DNA from: Zeugodacus cucurbitae
Taxonomy: Eukaryota > Arthropoda > Insecta > Diptera > Tephritidae
Reading direction: 5' to 3'
DNA length: 64,000 nucleotides
NCBI RefSeq assembly: GCF_028554725.1
Contig: NC_071672.1
Span: forward strand, 8,444,501-8,508,500
The notes under the pieces are model-generated. The model was not told the DNA's origin and did not search any database. It worked only from the letters and a program-made list of their open reading frames with translations. The position numbers and the translations under genes were made by a program. Shown piece after piece: positions 41,601 to 55,470 of the stretch; positions within the stretch are counted from its first letter, which is position 1, and every line of letters starts with the position of its first letter.

Positions 41601-44600
41601 TGTCTTGTCTTGTTTTGTCTTGTCTTGTCTTGTCTTGTCTTGTCTTGTCTTGTCGTGTCTTGTCTTGTCTTCTCTTCTTAATTAATTTAAAAACAAATCA
41701 AACACAATTGTCTTGTCTTGTCTTGTCTTGTCTTGTCTTGTCATGTCTTGTCTTGTCTTGTCTCTTCTTGTCTTGTCTTGTCTTGTTTTGTCTTGTCATG
41801 TCTTGTCTTGTCTTGTCTTGTTTTGTCTTGTCATGCCTTGTCTTGTCTTGTCTTGTCTTCTCTTCTTAATTAATTTAAAAACAAATCAAACACAATTGTC
41901 TTGTCTTGTCTTGTCTTGTCTTGTCTTGTCTTGTCATGTCTTGTCTTGTCTTGTCTTGTCTCTTCTTGTCTTGTCTTGTCTTGTTTTGTCTTGTCATGTC
42001 TTGTCTTGTCTTGTCTTGTCATGTCTTGTCTTGTCTTGTCTTGTCTTGTTTTGTCTTGTCTTGTCTTGTCTTGTCTTGTCTTGTCTTGTCTTGTCTTGTC
42101 TTGTCTTGTCATGTCTTGTCTTGTCTTGTCTTGTCTTGTCATGTCATGTCATGTCTTGTCTTGTCTTGTCTTGTCTTGTCTTGTCTTGTCTTGTCTTGTC
42201 TTGTCATGTATTGTCTTGTCTTGTCTTGTCTTGTCATGTCATGTCATGTCTTGTCTTGTCTTGTCTTGTCTTGTCTTGTCTTGTCTTGTCTTGTCTTCTC
42301 TTCTTAATTAGTTTAGAAACAAATAAAATAAATGTCTTGTCTTGTCTTGTCTTTTCTTGTCTTGTCTTGTCTTGTCTTGTCTTGTCTTGTCTTGTCTTCT
42401 CTTCTTAATTAGTTTAGAAACAAATAAAATAAATGTCTTGTTTTGTCTTGTCTTGTCTTGTTTTGTCTTGTCATGTCTTGTCTTGTCTTGTCTTGTCTTG
42501 TCTTGTCTTGTCTTGTCTTTTCTTGTCTTGTCTTGTCTTGTCTTGTTTTAACTTGTCATGTCTTGTCTTGTCTTGTCTTGTTTTGTCTTGTCATGTCTTG
42601 TCTTGTCTTGTCTTGTCTTGTCTTGTCTTGTCTTGTCTTGTCTTGTCTTGTCTTGTCTTGTCTTGTCTTGTCTTGTCTTGTATTGTCTTGTCTTGTCTTG
42701 TTTTGTCTTGTCTTGTCTTGTCTTGTCTTGTCTTGTCTTGTCTTGTCTTGTCTTGTCTTGTCTTGTCTTGTCTTGTCTTGTCTTGTCTTGTCTTGTCTTC
42801 TCTTCTTAATTAGAGAGAATCATCTTATCGTCTTAATTAATTTAAAAACAAATCAAACAGAATTGTCTTGTCTTGTCTTGTCTTGTCTTGTCTTGTCTTG
42901 TCTTGTCTTGTCTTGTCTTGTCTTGTCTTGTCTTGTCTTGTCTTGTCTTGTCTTGTCTTGTCATGTCTTGTCTTGTCTTGTCTTGTCTTGTCTTGTCTTG
43001 TCTTCTCTTCTTAATTAGAGAGAATCATCTTATCATCTTAATTAATTTAAAAACAAATCAAACACAATTGTCTTGTCTTGTCTTGTCTTTTCCTGTCTGG
43101 CCTTGTCTTGTCTTATCGTCTTAATTAATTTAAAAACAAATCAAACAGAATTGTCTTGTCTTGTCTTGTCTTGTCTGGTCTTGTTTTGTCATGTCTTGCC
43201 TTGTCATGTCTTGTCTTGTCTTGTCTTGTCTTGTCTTGCCTAGTTTTGTCTTGTCTTGTCTTGTCTTGTCTTGTCTTGTCTTGTCTTGTCTTGTCTTGTC
43301 TTGTCTTGTCTTGTCTTGTCTTGTCTTGTCTTGTCATGTCTTGTCTTGTCTTGTCTTGTCTTGTCTTGTCTTGTCTTGTCTTGTCTTGTCTTGTCTTGTC
43401 TTGCTTTGTTTTGTCATGTCTTGTTCTGTCTTGTCTTGTCTTGTCTTGTCTTCTCTTCTCTTCTCTTCTCTTCTCTTCGTAACTAGTTTAGAAACAAATA
43501 AAAAAAAATGTCTTGTCTTGTTTCGTCTCGTCATGTCCTGTCATGTCATGTCTTGTCTTGTTTTGTCTTATCATCTTAATTAATTTAAAAACAAATCAAA
43601 CACAATTGTCTTGTCTTGTCCGGTCTTGTCTTGTCTTGTCTTGTCTTGTCTTGTCTTGTCTTGTCTTGTCTTGTCTTGTCTTGTCTTGTCTTGTCTTGTC
43701 TTGTCTTGTCTTGTCTTGTCTTGTCTTGTCTTGTCTTGTCTTGTCTTGTCTTGTCTTGTCTTGTCTTGTCTTGTCTTGTCTTGTCTTGTCTTGTCTTGTC
43801 TTGTCTTGTCTTGTCTTGTCTTGTCTTGTCTTGTCTTGTCTTGTCTTGTCTTGTCTTGTCTTGTCTTGTCTTGTCTTGTCTTGTCTTGTCTTGTCTTGTC
43901 TTGTCTTGTCTTGTCTTGTCTTGTCTTGTCTTGTCTTGTCTTGTCTTGTCTTGTCTTGTCTTGTCTTGTCTTGTCTTGTCTTGTCTTGTCTTCTCTTCTT
44001 AATTAGAGAGAATCATCTTATCATCTTAATTAATTTCAAAACAAATCAAACACAATTGTCTTGTCTTTTCTTGTCTTTTCCTGTCTGGCCTTGTCTTGTC
44101 TTATCGTCTTAATTAATGTAAAAACAAATCAAACAGAATTGTCTTGTCTTGTCTTGTCTTGTCTGGTCTTGTTTTGTCATGTCTTGCCTTGTCATGTCTT
44201 GTCTTGTCTTGTCTTGTCTTGTCTTGTCTTGTCTTGTCTTGTCTTGTCTTGTCTTGTCTTGTCTTGTCTTGTCTTGTCTTGTCTTGTCTTGTCTTGTCTT
44301 GTCTTGTCTTGTCTTGTCTTGTCTTGTCTTGTCTTGTCTTGTCTTGTCTTGTCTTGTCTTGTCTTGTCTTGTCTTGTCTTGTCTTGTCTTGTCTTGTCTT
44401 GTCTTGTCTTGTCTTGTCTTGTCTTGTCTTGTCTTGTCCTGTCATGTCATGTCTTGTCTTGTTTTGTCTTATCATCGTAATTAATTTAAAAACAAATCAA
44501 ACACAATTGTCTTGTCTTGTCTTGTCTTGTCTTCTCTTCTTAATTAGTTTAGAAACAAATAAAATAAATGTCTTGTCTTGTCTTGTCTTGTCTTGTCTTG

Positions 44601-46899
44601 TATTGTCTTGTCTTGTCTTCTCTTCTTAATTAGTTTAGAAACAAATAAAATAAATGTCTTGTCTTGTCTTGTTTTGTAATGTCTTGTCTTGTCTTGTCTT
44701 GTCTTGTCTTGTCTTGTCTTGCTTTGTCTTGTCATGTCTTGTCTTGTCTTGTCTTGTCTTGTCTTGTCTTGTCTTGTCTTGTCTTGTCTTCTCTTCTATT
44801 CTTAATTAGAGAGAATCATCTTATCATCTTAATTAATTTAAAAACAAATCAAACACAATTGTCTTGTCTTGTCTTGTCTTTTCCTATCTGGCCTTGTCTT
44901 GTCTTATCGTCTTAATTAATTTAAAAACAAATCAAACAGAATTGTCTTGTCTTGTCTTGTCTTGTCTGGTCTTGTTTTGTCATGTCTTGTCTTGTCTTGT
45001 CTTGTCTTGTCTGGTCTTGTCTTGTCTTGTCTTGTCTTGTCTTGTCTTGTCTTGTTTTGTCTTGTCTTCTCTTCTTAATTAGAGAGAATCATCTTATCAT
45101 CTTAATGAATTTAAAAACAAATCAAACACAATTGTCTTGTCTTGTCTTGTCTTTTCCTGTCTGGCCTTGTCTTGTCTCATCGTCTTAATTAATTTAAAAA
45201 CAAATCAAACAGAATTGTCTTGTCTTGTCTTGTCTGGTCTTGTTTTGTCATGTCTTGCTTTGTCATGTCTTGTCTTGTCTTGTCTTGTCTTGTTTTGTCT
45301 TGTCTTGTCTTGTCTTGTCTTGTCTTGTCTTGTCGTGTCTTGTCTTGTCTTCTCTTCTTAATTAATTTAAAAACAAATCAAACACAATTGTCTTGTCTTG
45401 TCTTGTCTTGTCTTGTCTTGTCTTGTCTTGTCTTGTCTTGTCATGTCTTGTCTTGTGTTGTCTCTTCTTGTCTTGTCTTGTTTTGTCTTGTCATGTCTTG
45501 TCTTGTCTTGTCTTGTTTTGTCTTGTCATGCCTTGTCTTGTCTTGTCTTGTCTTCTCTTCTTAATTAATTTAAAAACAAATCAAACTCAATTGTCTTGTC
45601 TTGTCTTGTATTGTCTTGTCTTGTCTTCTCTTCTTAATTAGTTTAGAAACAAATAAAATAAATGTCTTGTCTTGTCTTGTTTTGTAATGTCTTGTCTTGT
45701 CTTGTCTTGTCTTGTCTTGTCTTGTCTTGTCTTGTCTTGTCTTGTCTTCTCTTCTATTCTTAATTAGAGAGAATCATCTTATCATCTTAATTAATTTAAA
45801 AACAAATCAAACACAATTGTCTTGTCTTGTCTTGTCTTTTCCTGTCTGGCCTTGTCTTGTCTTATCGTCTTAATTAATTTAAAAACAAATCAAACAGAAT
45901 TGTCTTGTCTTGTCTTGTCTTGTCTGGTCTTGTTTTGTCATGTCATGTCTTGTCTTGTCTTGTCTTGTCTGGTCTTGTCTTGTCTTGTCTTGTCTTGTCT
46001 TGTCTTGTTTTGTCTTGTCTTCTCTTCTTAATTAGAGAGAATCATCTTATCATCTTAATGAATTTAAAAACAAATCAAACACAATTGTCTTGTTTTGTCT
46101 TGTCTTTTCCTGTCTGGCCTTGTCTTGTCTCATCGTCTTAATTAATTTAAAAACAAATCAAACAGAATTGTCTTGTCTTGTCTTGTCTGGTCTTGTTTTG
46201 TCATGTCTTGCTTTGTCATGTCTTGTCTTGTCTTGTCTTGTCTTGTTTTGTCTTGTCTTGTCTTGTCTTGTCTTGTAGTGTCTTGTCTTGTCTTCTCTTC
46301 TTAATTAATTTAAAAACAAATCAAACACAATTGTCTTGTCTTGTCTTGTCTTGTCATGTCTTGTCTTGTCTTGTCTTGTCTTGTCTTGTCTTATTTTGTC
46401 TTGTCATGTCTTGTCTTGTCTTGTCTTGTCTTGTCTTGTCTTGTCTTGTCTTGTCTTGTCTTGTCTTGTCTTGTCTTGTCTTGTCTTGTCATGTCTTGTC
46501 TTGTCTTGTCTTGTCTTGTCATGTCATGTCATGTCTTGTCTTGTCTTGTCTTGTCTTGTCTTGTCTTGTCGTGTCTTGTCTTGTCTTCTCTTCTTAATTA
46601 ATTTAAAAACAAATCAAACACAATTGTCTTGTCTTGTCTTGTCTTGTCATGTCTTGTCTTGTCTTGTCTTGTCTTGTCTTGTCTTATTTTGTCTTGTCAT
46701 GTCTTGTCTTGTCTTGTCTTGTCTTGTCTTGTCTTGTCTTGTCTTGTTTTGTCTTGTCTTGTCTTGTCTTGTCTTGTCTTGTCTTGTCTTGTCTTGTCTT
46801 GTCTTGTCTTGTCTTGTCATGTCTTGTCTTGTCTTGTCTTGTCATGTCATGTCATGTCTTGTCTTGTCTTGTCATGTCTTGTCTTGTCTTGTCTTGTCT

Positions 46900-49800
46900 T
46901 GTCATGTCATGTCATGTCTTGTCTTGTCTTGTCTTGTCTTGTCTTGTCTTGTCATGTCTTGTCTTGTCTTGTCTTGTCTTGTCTTGTCTTGTCTTGTCTT
47001 GTCTTGTCTTGTCTTGTCTTGTCTTGTCTTGTCTTGTCTTGTCTTGTCTTGTCTTGTCTTGTCTTGTCTTGTCTTGTCTTGTCTTGTCTTGTCTTGTCTT
47101 GTCTTGTCTTGTCTTGTCTTGTCTTGTCTTGTCTTGTCTTGTCTTGTCTTGTCTTGTCTTGTCTTGTCTTGTCTTGTCTTGTCTTGTCTTGTCTTGTCTT
47201 GTCTTGTCTTGTCTTGTCTTGTCTTGTCTTGTTTTGTCTTGTCATGTCTTGTCTTGTCTTGTCTTGTCTTGTCTTGTCTTGTCTTGTTTTGTCTTGTCAT
47301 GTCTTGTCTTGTCTTGTCTTGTCTTGTCTTGTCTTGTCTTGTCTTTTCTTGTCTTGTCTTGTCTTGTCTTGTCTTGTCTTGTCTTGTCTTGTCTTGTCTT
47401 GTCTTGTCTTGTCTTGTATTGTCTTGTCTTGTCTTCTCTTCTTAATTAGTTTAGAAACAAATAAAATAAATGTCTTGTCTTGTCTAGTCTTGTCTTGTCT
47501 TGTCATGTCTTGTCTTGTCTTGTCTTGTCTTGTCTTGTCTTATTTTGTCTTGTCATGTCTTGTCTTGTCTTGTCTTGTCTTGTCTTGTCTTGTCTTGTCT
47601 TGCTTTGTCTTGTCATGTCTTGTCTTGTCTTGTCTTGTCTTGTCTTGTCTTCTCTTCTATTCTTAATTAGAGAGAATCATCTTATCATCTTAATTAATTT
47701 AAAAACAAATCAAACACAATTGTCTTGTCTTGTCTTGTCTTTTCCTGTCTGGCCTTGTCTTGTCTTATCGTCTTAATTAATTTAAAAACAAATCAAACAG
47801 AATTGTCTTGTCTTGTCTGGTCTTGTTTTGTCATGTCTTGTCTTGTCTTGTCTTGTCTTGTCTGGTCTTGTCTTGTCTTGTCTTGTCTTGTCTTGTCTTG
47901 TCTTGTTTTGTCTTGTCTTCTCTTCTTAATTAGAGAGAATCATCTTATCACCTTAATGAATTTAAACACAAATCAAACACAATTGTCTTGTCTTGTCTTG
48001 TCTTTTCCTGTCTGGCCTTGTCTTGTCTCATCGTCTTAATTAATTTAAAAACAAATCAAACAGAATTGTCTTGTCTTGTCTTGTCTGGTCTTGTTTTGTC
48101 ATGTCTTGCTTTGTCATGTCTTGTCTTGTCTTGTCTTGTCTTGTTTTGTCTTGTCTTGTCTTGTCTTGTCTTGTCTTGTCTTGTCTTGTCGTGTCTTGTC
48201 TTGTCTTCTCTTCTTAATTAATTTAAAAACAAATCAAACACAATTGTCTTGTCTTGTCTTGTCTTGTCTTGTCTTGTCTTGTCTTGTCTTGTCATGTCTT
48301 GTCTTGTCTTGTCTCTTCTTGTCTTGTCTTGTCTTGTTTTGTCTTGTCATGTCTTGTCTTGTCTTGTCTTGTTTTGTCTTGTCATGCCTTGTCTTGTCTT
48401 GTCTTGTCTTCTCTTCTTAATTAATTTAAAAACAAATCAAACACAATTGTCTTGTCTTGTCTTGTCTTGTCTTGTCATGTCTTGTCTTGTCTTGTCTCTT
48501 CTTGTCTTGTCTTGTCTTGTTTTGTCTTGTCATGTCTTGTCTTGTCTTGTCTTGTCATGTCTTGTCTTGTCTTGTCTTGTCTTGTTTTGTCTTGTCTTGT
48601 CTTGTCTTGTCTTGTCTTGTCTTGTCTTGTCTTGTCTTGTCATGTCTTGTCTTGTCTTGTCTTGTCTTGTCATGTCATGTCATGTCTTGTCTTGTCTTGT
48701 CTTGTCTTGTCTTGTCTTGTCTTGTCTTGTCTTGTCATGTATTGTCTTGTCTTGTCTTGTCTTGTCATGTCATGTCATGTCTTGTCTTGTCTTGTCTTGT
48801 CTTGTCTTGTCTTGTCTTGTCTTGTCATGTATTGTCTTGTCTTGTCTTGTCTTGTCATGTCATGTCATGTCTTGTCTTGTCTTGTCTTGTCTTGTCTTGT
48901 CTTGTCTTGTCTTGTCTTCTCTTCTTAATTAGTTTAGAAACAAATAAAATAAATGTCTTGTTTTGTCTTGTCTTGTCTTGTTTTGTCTTGTCATGTCTTG
49001 TCTTGTCTTGTCTTGTCTTGTCTTGTCTTGTCTTGTCTTGTCTTGTCTTTTCTTGTCTTGTCTTGTCTTGTCTTGTTTTAACTTGTCATGTCTTGTCTTG
49101 TCTTGTCTTGTTTTGTCTTGTCATGTCTTGTCTTGTCTTGTCTTGTCTTGTCTTGTCTTGTCTTGTCTTGTCTTGTCTTGTCTTGTCTTGTCTTGTCTTG
49201 TCTTGTCTTGTCTTGTCTTGTCTTGTCTTGTCTTGTCTTGTCTTGTATTGTCTTGTCTTGTCTTGTTTTGTCTTGTCTTGTCTTGTCTTGTCTTGTCTTG
49301 TCTTGTCTTGTCTTGTCTTGTCTTGTCTTGTCTTGTCTTGTCTTGTCTTGTCTTGTCTTCTCTTCTTAATTAGAGAGAATCATCTTATCGTCTTAATTAA
49401 TTTAAAAACAAATCAAACAGAATTGTCTTGTCTTGTCTTGTCTTGTCTTGTCTTGTCTTGTCTTGTCTTGTCTTGTCTTGTCTTGTCTTGTCTTGTCTTG
49501 TCATGTCTTGTCTTGTCTTGTCTTGTCTTGTCTTGTCTTGTCTTCTCTTCTTAATTAGAGAGAATCATCTTATCATCTTAATTAATTTAAAAACAAATCA
49601 AACACAATTGTCTTGTCTTGTCTTGTCTTTTCCTGTCTGGCCTTGTCTTGTCTTATCGTCTTAATTAATTTAAAAACAAATCAAACAGAATTGTCTTGTC
49701 TTGTCTGGTCTTGTTTTGTCATGTCTTGCCTTGTCTTGTCTTGTCTTGTCTTGTCTTGTCTTGTCTTGTCATGTCTTGTCTTGTCTTGTCTTGTCTTGTC

Positions 49801-52800
49801 TTGTCTTGTCTTGTCTTGTCTTGTCTTGTCTTGTCTTGCTTTGTTTTGTCATGTCTTGTTCTGTCTTGTCTTGTCTTGTCTTGTCTTCTCTTCTCTTCTC
49901 TTCTCTTCGTAACTAGTTTAGAAACAAATAAAAAAAAATGTCTTGTCTTGTTTCGTCTCGTCATGTCCTGTCATGTCATGTCTTGTCTTGTTTTGTCTTA
50001 TCATCTTAATTAATTTAAAAACAAATCAAACACAATTGTCTTGTCTTGTCCGGTCTTGTCTTGTCTTGTCTTGTCTTGTCTTGTCTTGTCTTGTCTTGTC
50101 TTGTCTTGTCATGTCATGTCATGTCTTGTCTTGTCTTGTCTTGTCTTGTCTTGTCTTGTCTTGTCTTGTCTTGTCTTGTCTTGTCATGTCTTGTCTTGTC
50201 TTGTCTTGTCATGTCATGTCATGTCTTGTCTTGTCTTGTCATGTCTTGTCTTGTCTTGTCTTGTCTTGTCATGTCATGTCATGTCTTGTCTTGTCTTGTC
50301 TTGTCTTGTCTTGTCTTGTCATGTCTTGTCTTGTCTTGTCTTGTCTTGTCTTGTCTTGTCTTGTCTTGTCTTGTCTTGTCTTGTCTTGTCTTGTCTTGTC
50401 TTGTCTTGTCTTGTCTTGTCTTGTCTTGTCTTGTCTTGTCTTGTCTTGTCTTGTCTTGTCTTGTCTTGTCTTGTCTTGTCTTGTCTTGTCTTGTCTTGTC
50501 TTGTCTTGTCTTGTCTTGTCTTGTCTTGTCTTGTCTTGTCTTGTCTTGTCTTGTCTTGTCTTGTCTTGTCTTGTTTTGTCTTGTCATGTCTTGTCTTGTC
50601 TTGTCTTGTCTTGTCTTGTCTTGTCTTGTTTTGTCTTGTCATGTCTTGTCTTGTCTTGTCTTGTCTTGTCTTGTCTTGTCTTGTCTTTTCTTGTCTTGTC
50701 TTGTCTTGTCTTGTCTTGTCTTGTCTTGTCTTGTCTTGTCTTGTCTTGTCTTGTCTTGTATTGTCTTGTCTTGTCTTCTCTTCTTAATTAGTTTAGAAAC
50801 AAATAAAATAAATGTCTTGTCTTGTCTAGTCTTGTCTTGTCTTGTCATGTCTTGTCTTGTCTTGTCTTGTCTTGTCTTGTCTTATTTTGTCTTGTCATGT
50901 CTTGTCTTGTCTTGTCTTGTCTTGTCTTGTCTTGTCTTGTCTTGCTTTGTCTTGTCATGTCTTGTCTTGTCTTGTCTTGTCTTGTCTTGTCTTCTCTTCT
51001 ATTCTTAATTAGAGAGAATCATCTTATCATCTTAATTAATTTAAAAACAAATCAAACACAATTGTCTTGTCTTGTCTTGTCTTTTCCTGTCTGGCCTTGT
51101 CTTGTCTTATCGTCTTAATTAATTTAAAAACAAATCAAACAGAATTGTCTTGTCTTGTCTGGTCTTGTTTTGTCATGTCTTGTCTTGTCTTGTCTTGTCT
51201 TGTCTGGTCTTGTCTTGTCTTGTCTTGTCTTGTCTTGTCTTGTCTTGTTTTGTCTTGTCTTCTCTTCTTAATTAGAGAGAATCATCTTATCACCTTAATG
51301 AATTTAAACACAAATCAAACACAATTGTCTTGTCTTGTCTTGTCTTTTCCTGTCTGGCCTTGTCTTGTCTCATCGTCTTAATTAATTTAAAAACAAATCA
51401 AACAGAATTGTCTTGTCTTGTCTTGTCTGGTCTTGTTTTGTCATGTCTTGCTTTGTCATGTCTTGTCTTGTCTTGTCTTGTCTTGTTTTGTCTTGTCTTG
51501 TCTTGTCTTGTCTTGTCTTGTCTTGTCTTGTCGTGTCTTGTCTTGTCTTCTCTTCTTAATTAATTTAAAAACAAATCAAACACAATTGTCTTGTCTTGTC
51601 TTGTCTTGTCTTGTCTTGTCTTGTCTTGTCTTGTCATGTCTTGTCTTGTCTTGTCTCTTCTTGTCTTGTCTTGTCTTGTTTTGTCTTGTCATGTCTTGTC
51701 TTGTCTTGTCTTGTTTTGTCTTGTCATGCCTTGTCTTGTCTTGTCTTGTCTTCTCTTCTTAATTAATTTAAAAACAAATCAAACACAATTGTCTTGTCTT
51801 GTCTTGTCTTGTCTTGTCATGTCTTGTCTTGTCTTGTCTCTTCTTGTCTTGTCTTGTCTTGTTTTGTCTTGTCATGTCTTGTCTTGTCTTGTCTTGTCAT
51901 GTCTTGTCTTGTCTTGTCTTGTCTTGTTTTGTCTTGTCTTGTCTTGTCTTGTCTTGTCTTGTCTTGTCTTGTCTTGTCTTGTCTTGTCTTGTCATGTCTT
52001 GTCTTGTCTTGTCTTGTCTTGTCATGTCATGTCATGTCTTGTCTTGTCTTGTCTTGTCTTGTCTTGTCTTGTCTTGTCTTGTCTTGTCATGTATTGTCTT
52101 GTCTTGTCTTGTCTTGTCATGTCATGTCATGTCTTGTCTTGTCTTGTCTTGTCTTGTCTTGTCTTGTCTTGTCTTGTCATGTATTGTCTTGTCTTGTCTT
52201 GTCTTGTCATGTCATGTCATGTCTTGTCTTGTCTTGTCTTGTCTTGTCTTGTCTTGTCTTGTCTTGTCTTCTCTTCTTAATTAGTTTAGAAACAAATAAA
52301 ATAAATGTCTTGTTTTGTCTTGTCTTGTCTTGTTTTGTCTTGTCATGTCTTGTCTTGTCTTGTCTTGTCTTGTCTTGTCTTGTCTTGTCTTTTCTTGTCT
52401 TGTCTTGTCTTGTCTTGTTTTAACTTGTCATGTCTTGTCTTGTCTTGTCTTGTTTTGTCTTGTCATGTCTTGTCTTGTCTTGTCTTGTCTTGTCTTGTCT
52501 TGTCTTGTCTTGTCTTGTCTTGTCTTGTCTTGTCTTGTCTTGTCTTGTCTTGTCTTGTCTTGTCTTGTCTTGTCTTGTCTTGTCTTGTCTTGTATTGTCT
52601 TGTCTTGTCTTGTTTTGTCTTGTCTTGTCTTGTCTTGTCTTGTCTTGTCTTGTCTTGTCTTGTCTTGTCTTGTCTTGTCTTGTCTTGTCTTGTCTTGTCT
52701 TGTCTTGTCTTCTCTTCTTAATTAGAGAGAATCATCTTATCGTCTTAATTAATTTAAAAACAAATCAAACAGAATTGTCTTGTCTTGTCTTGTCTTGTCT

Positions 52801-53560
52801 TGTCTTGTCTTGTCTTGTCTTGTCTTGTCTTGTCTTGTCTTGTCTTGTCTTGTCTTGTCTTGTCATGTCTTGTCTTGTCTTGTCTTGTCTTGTCTTGTCT
52901 TGTCTTCTCTTCTTAATTAGAGAGAATCATCTTATCATCTTAATTAATTTAAAAACAAATCAAACACAATTGTCTTGTCTTGTCTTGTCTTTTCCTGTCT
53001 GGCCTTGTCTTGTCTTATCGTCTTAATTAATTTAAAAACAAATCAAACAGAATTGTCTTGTCTTGTCTGGTCTTGTTTTGTCATGTCTTGCCTTGTCTTG
53101 TCTTGTCTTGTCTTGTCTTGTCTTGTCTTGTCATGTCTTGTCTTGTCTTGTCTTGTCTTGTCTTGTCTTGTCTTGTCTTGTCTTGTCTTGTCTTGTCTTG
53201 CTTTGTTTTGTCATGTCTTGTTCTGTCTTGTCTTGTCTTGTCTTGTCTTCTCTTCTCTTCTCTTCTCTTCGTAACTAGTTTAGAAACAAATAAAAAAAAA
53301 TGTCTTGTCTTGTTTCGTCTCGTCATGTCCTGTCATGTCATGTCTTGTCTTGTTTTGTCTTATCATCTTAATTAATTTAAAAACAAATCAAACACAATTG
53401 TCTTGTCTTGTCCGGTCTTGTCTTGTCTTGTCTTGTCTTGTCTTGTCTTGTCTTGTCTTGTCTTGTCTTGTCTTGTCTTTCCTGTCTGGCCTTGTCTTGT
53501 CTTATCGTCTTAATTAATTTAAAAACAAATCAAACAGAATTGTCTTGTCTTGTCTGGTCT
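46900..53560. repeat. Two copies of a ~3.34-kb higher-order repeat
   Basis: Markers in the first copy recur 3342 bp later. The attcttaattagagag spacer at 47659 is found again at 51001, and the ctggcc marker at about 47747 recurs at about 51090. Further right the offset becomes 3362. The match includes TCATG triplets, spacer types and single variant pentamers, so the duplication is recent relative to pentamer mutation. Confidence 0.87.
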
Positions 53561-54120
53561 TGTTTTGTCATGTCTTGCCTTGTCTTGTCTTGTCTTGTCT
53601 TGTCTTGTCTTGTCTTGTCATGTCTTGTCTTGTCTTGTCTTGTCTTGTCTTGTCTTGTCTTGTCTTGTTTTGTCTTGTCTTGTCTTGCTTTGTTTTGTCA
53701 TGTCTTGTTCTGTCTTGTCTTGTCTTGTCTTGTCTTCTCTTCTCTTCTCTTCTCTTCGTAACTAGTTTAGAAACAAATAAAAAAAAATGTCTTGTCTTGT
53801 TTCGTCTCGTCATGTCCTGTCATGTCATGTCTTGTCTTGTCTTGTCTTGTCTTGCCTAGTTTTGTCTTGTCTTGTCTTGTCTTGTCTTGTCTTGTCTTGT
53901 CTTGTCTTGTCTTGTCTTGTCTTGTCTTGTCTTGTCTTGTCTTGTCTTGTCTTGTCTTGTCTTGTCTTGTCATTGTCTTGTCTTGTCTTGTCTTGTCTTG
54001 TCTTGTCTTGTCTTGTCTTGTCTTGTCTTGCTTTGTTTTGTCATGTCTTGTTCTGTCTTGTCTTGTCTTGTCTTGTCTTCTCTTCTCTTCTCTTCTCTTC
54101 GTAACTAGTTTAGAAACAAA
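53063..54120. repeat. 487-bp and ~343-bp tandem repeats around a CT-rich spacer
   Basis: The spacer made of repeated tcttc units followed by gtaactagtttagaaac occurs at about 53247, 53734 and 54077. The block from 53063 is repeated at 53550 (offset 487), and a shortened third copy follows. The same CT-rich spacer form is found singly at 32396, 43451 and 49885. Confidence 0.83.
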
Positions 54121-54979
54121 TAAAAAAAAATGTCTTGTCTTGTTTCGTCTCGTCATGTCCTGTCATGTCATGTCTTGTCTTGTTTTGTCTTATCATCTTA
54201 ATTAATTTAAAAACAAATCAAACACAATTGTCTTGTCTTGTCCGGTCTTGTCTTGTCTTGTCTTGTCTTGTCTTGTCTTGTCTTGTCTTGTCTTGTCTTG
54301 TCTTGTCTTGTCTTGTCTTGTCTTGTCTTGTCTCGTCTTGTCTTGTCTTGTCTTGTCTTGTCTTGTCTTGTCTTGTCTTGTCTTGTCTTGTCTTGTCTTG
54401 TCTTGTCTTGTCTTGTCTTGTCTTGTCTTGTCTTGTCTTGTCTTGTCTTGTCTTGTCTTGTCTTGTCTTGTCTTGTCTTGTCTTGTCTTGTCTTGTCTTG
54501 TCTTGTCTTGTCTTGTCTTGTCTTGTCTTGTCTTGTCTTGTCTTGTCTTGTCTTGTCTTGTCTTGTCTTGTCTTGTCTTGTCTTGTCTTGTCTTGTCTTG
54601 TCTTGTCTTGTCTTGTCTTGTCTTCTCTTCTTAATTAGAGAGAATCATCTTATCATCTTAATTAATTTCAAAACAAATCAAACACAATTGTCTTGTCTTT
54701 TCTTGTCTTTTCCTGTCTGGCCTTGTCTTGTCTTATCGTCTTAATTAATGTAAAAACAAATCAAACAGAATTGTCTTGTCTTGTCTTGTCTTGTCTGGTC
54801 TTGTTTTGTCATGTCTTGCCTTGTCATGTCTTGTCTTGTCTTGTCTTGTCTTGTCTTGTCTAGTCTTGTCTTGTCTTGTCTTGTTTTGTCTTGTCTTGTC
54901 TTGTCTTGTCTTGTCTTGTCTTGTCTTGTCTTGTCTTCTCTTCTTAATTAATTTAAAAACAAATCAAACACAATTGTCC

Positions 54980-55470
54980 TGTCTTGTCTTGTCTTGTCTT
55001 GTCTTGTCTTGTCTTGTCTTGTCTTGTCTTGTCTTGTCTTGTCTTGTCTTGTCTTGTCTTGTCTTGTCTTGTCTTGTCTTGTCTTGTCTTGTCTTGTCTT
55101 GTCTTGTCTTGTCTTGTCTTGTCTTGTCTTGTCTTGTCTTGTCTTGTCTTGTCTTGTCTTGTCTTGTCTTGTCTTGTCTTGTCTTGTCTTGTCTTGTCTT
55201 GTCTTGTCTTGTCTTGTCTTGTCTTGTCTTGTCTTGTCTTGTCTTGTCTTGTCTTGTCTTGTCTTGTCTTGTCTTGTCTTGTCTTGTCTTGTCTTGTCTT
55301 GTCTTGTCTTGTCTTGTCTTGTCTTGTCTTGTCTTGTCTTGTCTTGTCTTGTCTTGTCTTGTCTTGTCTTGTCTTGTCTTGTCTTGTCTTGTCTTGTCTT
55401 GTCTTGTCTTGTCTTGTCTTGTCTTGTCTTGTCTTGTCTTGTCTTGTCTTGTCTTGTCTTGTCTTGTCTT
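54980..55470. repeat. Longest uninterrupted pure (TCTTG)n run seen
   Basis: About 490 bp (roughly 98 pentamers) without a variant or spacer, the longest perfect run I see. Other long perfect runs are 43626-43990, 54335-54620, 55545-55930 and 46960-47230. Such runs mark recent local expansion or possibly collapse or extension by the assembler. Confidence 0.8.
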
